From a virus, in the IMG/VR virus record IMGVR_UViG_3300034073_002108, positions 1 to 24,547 of that record: 24,547 nucleotides of DNA. One strand, given 5' to 3'. The translations under genes were made by a program, and so were the position numbers. Under the pieces are notes generated by a model. It ran no database searches, had not been told where the DNA came from, and worked only from the letters and a program-made list of their open reading frames with translations. Below are positions 19,619-24,547 of this stretch, piece after piece; position 1 is the stretch's first letter, and each line of letters starts with the position of its first letter.

Positions 19619-20694
19619 CACACCACCTCTTCAAAAAAGTTAAACGGTATAGCTGGATAGATGAAGCTCGCTTCGTAATCCTTGCGCCATTTAAAAGAGT
19701 AACCCTCCACCCAGCGATCGTCCGATGGCAGCAGCGGATAGCCTTTACCGTCGAAGTTTACCAACTCAGGAACTCGCCGATCGTCTGAGTCCAGCGCCGG
19801 ACCAACAGGCGCAGTCCCCTCAGTTAACTGCCGCGGATCGGTGCCTGTGGATTTAGGGAATTGCGTTATACCTCGATCCAGCACGTCTTCATTCCACCCG
19901 ATCCAGCGATAGCGAAACTCCCAGTTCCACTCCCAGTATGGTATGCGAACCTGAAAGCCCTGCTGCTTGTATTCGTAGACTCTTGAGATAGCGCTGGCAT
20001 CGGTGCATTTCAAGGTGTTCGTGAGAAATGTATGCGTGGATAGCTGGTGGACGTTGCGAATGTACGCACTCCAGCGAACCGCGTCATTATTGATGGTTCC
20101 CATGTACGTGTACGGATATAACATATCCAGCGTCAACGAATAAGTGGTGATCCGGATTACCGTGTCGAACATGTCACGCATCAAGGGAGGATCAAGTACA
20201 ACATTGGCACTATTCACCACAGGGCCATAAGTGCCCGAGGTTCGCGTGAAACAATCCCACGCGGCTGTGCCAGTTTGATACGGATGCGGAAATGGCGTTT
20301 CGTTATAAGCGTTCCACACTGCCTCCTGCCAGGTGGCATACCCCATGTCGATCTGCCATCGCCAGTTGGCAGGCTCGTCAGACGGGTTACCGTCGTCGTC
20401 CTGCATCTTCTGCGGTGGGCCGTAACTGACTGTCGCTTCCCATTCCGTCGTGGAGCTGGGAATTCGCCGCACCTGGATGCCATCGCAGAACGTGCCGATA
20501 TCGCTGTCGTTGGCGAAATCGTAGCTGATGCCCCACATGATGCCCTGTGATTCCAGGTACATCAGCACCTGCTGCGGCCCATCCCCGGCGCTGCTCATGC
20601 TGACACGGTAATATACCGTGTAATGTATCTTGCCTTCGGCATCGACAGAGGCCTCTGCCGCGCGATGCATCGTGCTTAATGCTGTGCCGCTCAT
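19618..20694 (-). CDS. Distal tail/baseplate protein (putative)
   Basis: 358 residues, first gene after the tape measure, coupled by ATGA. Aromatic-rich and mostly beta (YTVYYRVSMSSAGDGPQQVL, WEWNWEFRYRWIGWNEDVL). Its length and position match distal tail or tail-associated proteins of siphoviruses, but no motif proves it. Many Trp/Tyr residues could support host-surface binding. Confidence 0.6.
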   Translation of the reverse strand: MSGTALSTMHRAAEASVDAEGKIHYTVYYRVSMSSAGDGPQQVLMYLESQGIMWGISYDFANDSDIGTFCDGIQVRRIPSSTTEWEATVSYGPPQKMQDDDGNPSDEPANWRWQIDMGYATWQEAVWNAYNETPFPHPYQTGTAAWDCFTRTSGTYGPVVNSANVVLDPPLMRDMFDTVIRITTYSLTLDMLYPYTYMGTINNDAVRWSAYIRNVHQLSTHTFLTNTLKCTDASAISRVYEYKQQGFQVRIPYWEWNWEFRYRWIGWNEDVLDRGITQFPKSTGTDPRQLTEGTAPVGPALDSDDRRVPELVNFDGKGYPLLPSDDRWVEGYSFKWRKDYEASFIYPAIPFNFFEEVV

Positions 20695-21998
20695 AATTTC
20701 ACCGGCGCCAGCACCAGGCTACTGGCTCGCACCGCCTCCTCGATTCTGCGATACCACTCAATGGATTCTTTGTGCCGCCTGTCGTCGTCTTCCCGCTGAC
20801 GCTTGCTCTCCTGAAAGGCTGAGAATCCTGCGGCGCTATTGCGTGTCACGGCACCAATCGCTGGCGTGTCGTAGCCCTGCAGTGTATCTTTGCCTTTCTC
20901 CATTTCCTCGACAGCCTTGCGGACGCCGCGGTTATACGTGTCCCAGGAGATGGCACCTTTTTCAACGAGCATATTTAGTTCAGCGATCGTATCCCGATAA
21001 ATCTCTACGGGCGTGCGCAGGCTCGTGGAAATTGACTCGCCACGGCTTTTGATGGATTCAGCCGCTCGGGCCATTTCCTCTTCCATGACACGAGCTGCTT
21101 CCGCTGCTGCCTCTTTCTCTTTTTCTGCCAGGGGATCGGCGATACTGATCTTCGTGACAAGGTTGCGGTATTTTTTGGCTTCGCCAGTGGCACCTTGGGC
21201 ACGTCCCATGAGGCGATTAAACCATCCGAACACCGTGGCCAGCGCGTCGGCAATTGCCTCCAACGCCGGAGCCACCGCAATGGCGATCTGATTGACGATG
21301 CCACCCCAGGCGAGCTTCATCCGGTTCACAGCATCTGCGGCTTCGTCCGCATCTGCCCGTGAATCGCCGAGCAGAATCCCCAGTTCCGCTGCCTTTGCGC
21401 TGTACTCACTCAGTCCCTCGGAGCCGCCTTTGAGGATCGGTATCAGATCGGCACCGGAGCGGCCGAATAGATCCATCGCCAATCTGGTAATGTCCGACTC
21501 GTTGGACACGCCCTGGATGGCGTCGGCGATTGCTGCAAACTGCTCGTCGGGCGACATGGCCATCATGTCGGTCACCGACAGCCCTAATTCCTGAAGTGCC
21601 TTGGCACCCGCGCCAGTTCCCTGTGCGGCCTCCGCGACGCTGTTTTTCATCTTATCCAGCGCCGACACCATACCATCGGCAGATGAGCCGGCCTGATCGG
21701 CGGCGAACTTCAGCGTCTCTAGGGCATCCTCGGTAATGCCCAATCTCGCCGCCATGTCGGTAGACTGGCCCATTGCTTGCATGGCGGACCAGACGGACGC
21801 GACGGCGCCTTGCACGGCATTGAGGGCCGTCTGAACACCAAACAGCGCGGCGTTGAACATGGCCATGCCTTTAGCCACGCTGCCAGCCATCGATCCGCTC
21901 AGTCCGTTGATGGCCGCCTTCGCCTCGTCGAATCCCTTCTTCAGCGTGGCGGTCTGCGCTTCGAGCTGAATCGAAATCTTGGCGGCGGTCTTAGCCAT
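20691..21998 (-). CDS. Tape measure protein (short)
   Basis: 435 residues from the ATG at 21998 (GGAG 8 nt upstream; the GTG just before it is less likely). Tape measure proteins set tail length and fill the tail tube. Seen: N-terminal coil (SIQLEAQTATLKKGFDEAKA), a hydrophobic Ala/Gly stretch (MAMFNAALFGVQTALNAVQG), LGITEDALETLKFAADQAGS and LFGRSGADLIPIL, all typical of TP901-type tape measures, and a second hydrophobic helix (IAVAPALEAIADALATVFGW). At this size the tail would be unusually short, roughly 60-70 nm if the usual ~1.5 Å per residue applies. Confidence 0.88.
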   Translation of the reverse strand: MAKTAAKISIQLEAQTATLKKGFDEAKAAINGLSGSMAGSVAKGMAMFNAALFGVQTALNAVQGAVASVWSAMQAMGQSTDMAARLGITEDALETLKFAADQAGSSADGMVSALDKMKNSVAEAAQGTGAGAKALQELGLSVTDMMAMSPDEQFAAIADAIQGVSNESDITRLAMDLFGRSGADLIPILKGGSEGLSEYSAKAAELGILLGDSRADADEAADAVNRMKLAWGGIVNQIAIAVAPALEAIADALATVFGWFNRLMGRAQGATGEAKKYRNLVTKISIADPLAEKEKEAAAEAARVMEEEMARAAESIKSRGESISTSLRTPVEIYRDTIAELNMLVEKGAISWDTYNRGVRKAVEEMEKGKDTLQGYDTPAIGAVTRNSAAGFSAFQESKRQREDDDRRHKESIEWYRRIEEAVRASSLVLAPVKL

Positions 21999-22572
21999 CA
22001 CTTCTGCTCCACTGCGGCGCGTAACTCGTCGGCGCTAAACGGTTCCTCGGTGTAAGGCCATTCCGCCTGCACATCTTTAGCGTAGGGTGCACACGCTGAC
22101 ATGAACGAACGCCAGTCCGCTCGCTGATCCCCCCACGGATCACACTGATAATACAACCACCAATCACCCAGTTCGTCCTGTGTTAAGTGCTCAGTAATTC
22201 TGCCGGGATGCACAATGCGAAACTGCAAACACCACCGATACAGGAAATGCAGCCACGGCTGTTCCGCTAGTTTTTTTTTACCTTCTCCGCGGCCTCCTTC
22301 GTGGTCGTCGCCAGCACCTTATTGCCGAGATGCATCAGCGTTTCGATGGTTACCTCTTTCCATTCGTCCGCCGTGGCCTGCGGGTCCACGATCCCCATGG
22401 CGCAGATCTGGCTCATGGTGGCGATCTGCGCGGCCTTGTCGTCGGCGTTCGCATCCGTCATGGCACCCATCACCTGCGCGAACTGACCAGCCGACAGCAC
22501 GCGGAATTTCACCACGCGCTGCCAAGGCTGGTATTCGTACTCGATTTCGGGCCTGTCTAAGTCCTGCAACAT
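21998..22572 (-). CDS. Tail assembly chaperone G-T fusion by programmed -1 frameshift
   Basis: Translation starts at 22572, slips back one base at 22270-22276 and continues in the -1 frame to the TGA at 21998, giving about 191 residues. The added part begins LAEQPWLHFLYRWCLQFRIV and includes LTQDELGDWWLYYQCDPWGD, a GpT/DUF4035-like pattern (tail T protein). There is no convincing independent start for this second frame, only a TTG. In λ the short G and the fusion GT both escort the tape measure during tail assembly. The location directly before the tape measure fits. Confidence 0.8.
22250..22276 (-). promoter_or_regulatory. Slippery -1 frameshift site with downstream hairpin
   Basis: The 0 frame reads GTA AAA AAA AAC TAG: heptamer A AAA AAC (22276-22270) immediately before the stop. 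Eight nt further on, CAGCC-GT-GGCTG (22261-22250) forms a small perfect hairpin, the usual spacing for a stimulatory structure. The -1 frame is open on both sides of the site. Confidence 0.8.
22267..22572 (-). CDS. Tail assembly chaperone (λ G-like)
   Basis: 101 residues, AAGGAGGT before the ATG. Mostly helical: QPWQRVVKFRVLSAGQFAQV, ANADDKAAQIATMSQICAMG, TIETLMHLGNKVLATTTKEA. It ends in KVKKN encoded by the slippery run. The short product is the normal partner of the G-T fusion. It lies between the major tail protein and the tape measure, the standard siphovirus location. Confidence 0.8.
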   Translation of the reverse strand: MLQDLDRPEIEYEYQPWQRVVKFRVLSAGQFAQVMGAMTDANADDKAAQIATMSQICAMGIVDPQATADEWKEVTIETLMHLGNKVLATTTKEAAEKVKKN

Positions 22573-22591
22573 AGATACCTCCTTATCGTGG

Positions 22592-23023
22592 TTAACTGCT
22601 GACGCTGTGCGTGATGGCGCTGGTGCGGTGCACCTGCACTTCCCACGTCACCGGATCGTTGCCCGTGAACTGCTGCGGACGAATTGCCGTGACGTAGCCT
22701 TTGAATTTCGTCGTCCACATCTGCTCGCCAATATAGCGCCGGACGTACCAGTTCTTTTCCGTGTGGGCGCCATAGGCGGTAACGATCGCCGCGTCTACCG
22801 TGTCTGTGCTGGCCTGCAGCGCCGTAAATGTAAACACGCTTTCCTGCTCCAGACCTGGCCGGACCACCACGTAAGTGTCTTCCATTCCCGTGCAGTCGAT
22901 TGCACCTTTCTCCTGCGGCGGGGGCGTAATACTCCTTGCCAGCCCAGCCGGCGTGAAACTGCTGTTGCTCGTGCTGTAGGTGCCCACCACGGCACCGCGC
23001 CCCGTCCATCTCGTTTTGGCCAT
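22592..23023 (-). CDS. Major tail (tube) protein
   Basis: 143 residues, AAGGGG before the start. Strongly beta-stranded (EDTYVVVRPGLEQESVFTFT, MWTTKFKGYVTAIRPQQFTG, PVTWEVQVHRTSAIT) with a glycine-rich N-terminus. Fold pattern and position between terminator and chaperone fit phage tail tube proteins, which stack as hexameric rings around the tape measure. Confidence 0.75.
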   Translation of the reverse strand: MAKTRWTGRGAVVGTYSTSNSSFTPAGLARSITPPPQEKGAIDCTGMEDTYVVVRPGLEQESVFTFTALQASTDTVDAAIVTAYGAHTEKNWYVRRYIGEQMWTTKFKGYVTAIRPQQFTGNDPVTWEVQVHRTSAITHSVSS

Positions 23024-23034
23024 GTTGGCACCCC

Positions 23035-23448
23035 TTAAACGTTACACACTTCCACATCCAAACTCACGACGTGCAGCACCTCATCGGCCTGCATGTTTCT
23101 TGGCACATAATCATCCGACTGATCGCGGACATCCACCCAGTTGTAGACGGTGCCAGTGCTGCCCAGTGCGCCGCGAGCACAATGCAGTCGGGCACGCACA
23201 GCGTCCGCCACATCCTCTGCCTCTTCCATCGTTTCGGACACGCACTCGATATCGAAGAACTCCCGCCAGGGCTTTGTTTCCGTTTCCCCGAGGCAGTTAA
23301 GGTATTCGACACCTCGGCGCCGGAACCACACGAACGGCAGCGTTCCCACATTGGGCACATGGTTCTGATACACCCTACTGGCCACGTAGTAATAGACGCC
23401 CGTCGTGTCCGACGTGAGGTAATTCCGAATGTCTACGCTGGCGCTCAT
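23035..23448 (-). CDS. Tail terminator protein (DUF3168-like)
   Basis: 137 residues, AGGAGGT upstream, ATGA overlap. Shows the family layout: N-terminal helix (SVDIRNYLTSDTTGV), RVYQNHVPNVGTLPFVWFRR strand region, FFDIECVSETMEEAEDVADA and a final strand (VLHVVSLDVEV). Terminators cap the tail tube and join it to the head. Confidence 0.8.
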   Translation of the reverse strand: MSASVDIRNYLTSDTTGVYYYVASRVYQNHVPNVGTLPFVWFRRRGVEYLNCLGETETKPWREFFDIECVSETMEEAEDVADAVRARLHCARGALGSTGTVYNWVDVRDQSDDYVPRNMQADEVLHVVSLDVEVCNV

Positions 23449-23942
23449 CGCAGCGATACCTCCTCCTCCACCTTGGCACCGAATGCCGTGGTAAACGCAG
23501 CAATCGCCTGCTGGGCGCTGGCTGTCATAGCCCGCTCCATAAAGGGATTTGGCCTGGAACCTGGATGCTGCGACACGTAGGTGTAAGTGCCGCCGATCTT
23601 GACGCGGCGATTGATGGCATGCGGCCGAGTGCCGCCGTGCACCATGTGCGCGTAATAGGCCGTCTGGCCGCGTTTCGTCATGGCTTTCGTGGCCTTGCCG
23701 GCGTAAATGGTGCCGATAACGGTGCCCGTGGCCTGATCCATATTGACGGACGCGTTGATGCTTTTGCGCAGGGCGCCAGTCTTGGCAGGTGCCTCACTGC
23801 GTGCCCTGGTACGCAAAATCTTGTTACCGGCCCGCACGCCGGCGGTGACTGCCCGCCTTCGGGCAGTGCGCTCGATGCGAGAGAGTGCCGCCACGGCCTG
23901 CTGCACGCCTTGTAACTTGATGCTCACGCTGGCTTCCGCCAT
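23445..23942 (-). CDS. HK97 gp10-like head-tail protein
   Basis: About 165 residues from MAEASVSIKLQGVQQAVAAL (ATG 23942, TGATG overlap); the longer frame upstream belongs to no gene. Family signs: LRKSINASV, GTIYAGKATKAMTKRGQTAY YAHMVHGGT (the Y-A..VEFGT-like turn) and NPFMERAM. HK97 gp10-type proteins sit at the head-tail joint. Neighbours agree. Confidence 0.85.
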   Translation of the reverse strand: MAEASVSIKLQGVQQAVAALSRIERTARRRAVTAGVRAGNKILRTRARSEAPAKTGALRKSINASVNMDQATGTVIGTIYAGKATKAMTKRGQTAYYAHMVHGGTRPHAINRRVKIGGTYTYVSQHPGSRPNPFMERAMTASAQQAIAAFTTAFGAKVEEEVSLR

Positions 23943-24271
23943 CACACTACCTCCGTGCACAATAGCTTGAGCACTGCGTTGCGTTCGTCGATGTTGGCCA
24001 CGTGGCCCACATGGAACTTGCGATCCCCAAACGCCAGCCGCGTGTCGATGTTGACTCCCGTGTGGTAGCGCATCCAGATCACGTGCGTCGCCTCGTGATA
24101 TAACTGGTTCACGATATCCGCATCCCGCGGGCCGACCGGCGAAATGGAACACCGCAGATAGGCGACATCCTCCCAGGAACCGACGGGATGGCCGCGGTCG
24201 TCCGTGCTGGACTGCACGAACCGTTGCAGCGTTACCTGATGACGTAGTGAACCAGACGGCAGGCTAACCAT
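23942..24271 (-). CDS. Head closure protein (head-tail adaptor family)
   Basis: 109 residues: SGSLRHQVTLQRFVQSSTDD, then RGHPVGSWEDVAYLRCSISP, then ATHVIWMRYHTGVNIDTRLA and LKLLCTEV. This matches the family pattern G.LRH.V..Q......D..G....W......A.....R....I.Y...I.......C.E. SPP1 gp16-like proteins close the capsid exit channel. Overlaps the connector by 8 nt. Confidence 0.88.
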   Translation of the reverse strand: MVSLPSGSLRHQVTLQRFVQSSTDDRGHPVGSWEDVAYLRCSISPVGPRDADIVNQLYHEATHVIWMRYHTGVNIDTRLAFGDRKFHVGHVANIDERNAVLKLLCTEVV

Positions 24272-24547
24272 AGCGTTCGATCATCTCCGGTGCCACCAAG
24301 GCCAGGAAACCTAACGGTACGTCCTGCATTGATTTATCCGACATCGCCTCGCGGTTGTTGTACCAATGGCCCACGAGCATATTGACGGCATGCTTCACGG
24401 TGACTGGTGTAGCCGTGGTGCCTACCGTATACGTGACAGTGACGTCATTCTCATAGTTCCTCGTATCAGGCCACGTGGCACTGTAAGCCTCGGAAATGCA
24501 GCTCGGGTTGTCGCGGTAACTGACGATATAGTCGCTGCTGGAGAGCG
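24264..24547 (-). CDS. gp6-like head-tail connector protein, 3' part
   Basis: The 5' end is outside the window; at least 94 codons are read to the TAG at 24264. The visible C-terminus includes SDYIVSYRDNPSCISEAYSA, VKHAVNMLVGHWYNNREAMS and FLALVAPEMIERYG. The segment A...LVGHWY.NREA is the typical mark of HK97 gp6-type connector proteins, which form a ring below the portal. The capsid and portal genes should lie to the right. Confidence 0.85.
   Translation of the reverse strand, partial: LSSSDYIVSYRDNPSCISEAYSATWPDTRNYENDVTVTYTVGTTATPVTVKHAVNMLVGHWYNNREAMSDKSMQDVPLGFLALVAPEMIERYG

Noticed and set aside
24225-24236. Further origin-type GCGTTACC copy at the right end
   Set aside because: A single isolated copy in a head-tail gene, without AT-rich or inverted-repeat context.

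Overview
The window is part of a temperate, long-tailed (siphovirus-type) phage genome or prophage. Four things support this: a head-to-tail connection and tail module in canonical order at the right end, a λ G/GT-type -1 frameshift in the tail chaperone genes, a tyrosine integrase with a helix-turn-helix (excisionase-like) gene nearby, and a replication/recombination module on the left. The host is probably a planctomycete. That is an inference from the N-terminal CxC..PGYC..H region and repeated CxxC...CPxxKW modules of the glycosyltransferase, which I associate with planctomycete proteins and their prophages. I recognise no host chromosomal gene on either side of the integrase.

Layout. Nearly everything is on the minus strand and reads right to left. 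From 24547 down to 18814 lie the gp6-like connector, head closure protein, HK97 gp10-like protein, tail terminator, major tail protein, chaperones, a short tape measure and three distal tail genes. From 18804 to 14966 lie a very cysteine-rich probable tail protein and three sugar-modification-type enzymes: a Zn-ribbon glycosyltransferase, a PAPS-type sulfotransferase and a SAM methyltransferase. A plus-strand block (13291-14953) carries two small genes, the integrase and a one-helix membrane protein. Beside it on the minus strand are a complete tRNA-Leu(GAG) and an excisionase-like gene. From 12776 leftwards the early operon starts at a good promoter and encodes a ParB-domain protein, two small proteins, a SNF2-type helicase, a DNA methyltransferase, a winged-helix-like protein, a phage protein with a possible Cas7/RAMP-like look, a possible RecT-like annealing protein, a λO-like initiator, a Zn-binding protein, RusA and a run of tiny Zn-knuckle/coiled-coil genes.

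Most minus-strand genes overlap by ATGA or TGATG, so translation is probably coupled and non-coding space is scarce. That makes the three long tracts of the degenerate pentamer GTCNN (6261-7000, 7610-7746, 8296-8476) the strangest part of the window. They interrupt the early operon, surround two genes that share an identical 36-bp leader, and in the largest tract are organised into higher-order units with a conserved core. Other notable signals are an iteron/AT-rich origin-like region inside the initiator gene, twin promoters that share a 16-bp element, and a conserved start/stop junction repeated between the tiny left-end genes.

Not seen: terminase, portal and capsid (probably right of the window), lysis genes, and a clear CI-type repressor.
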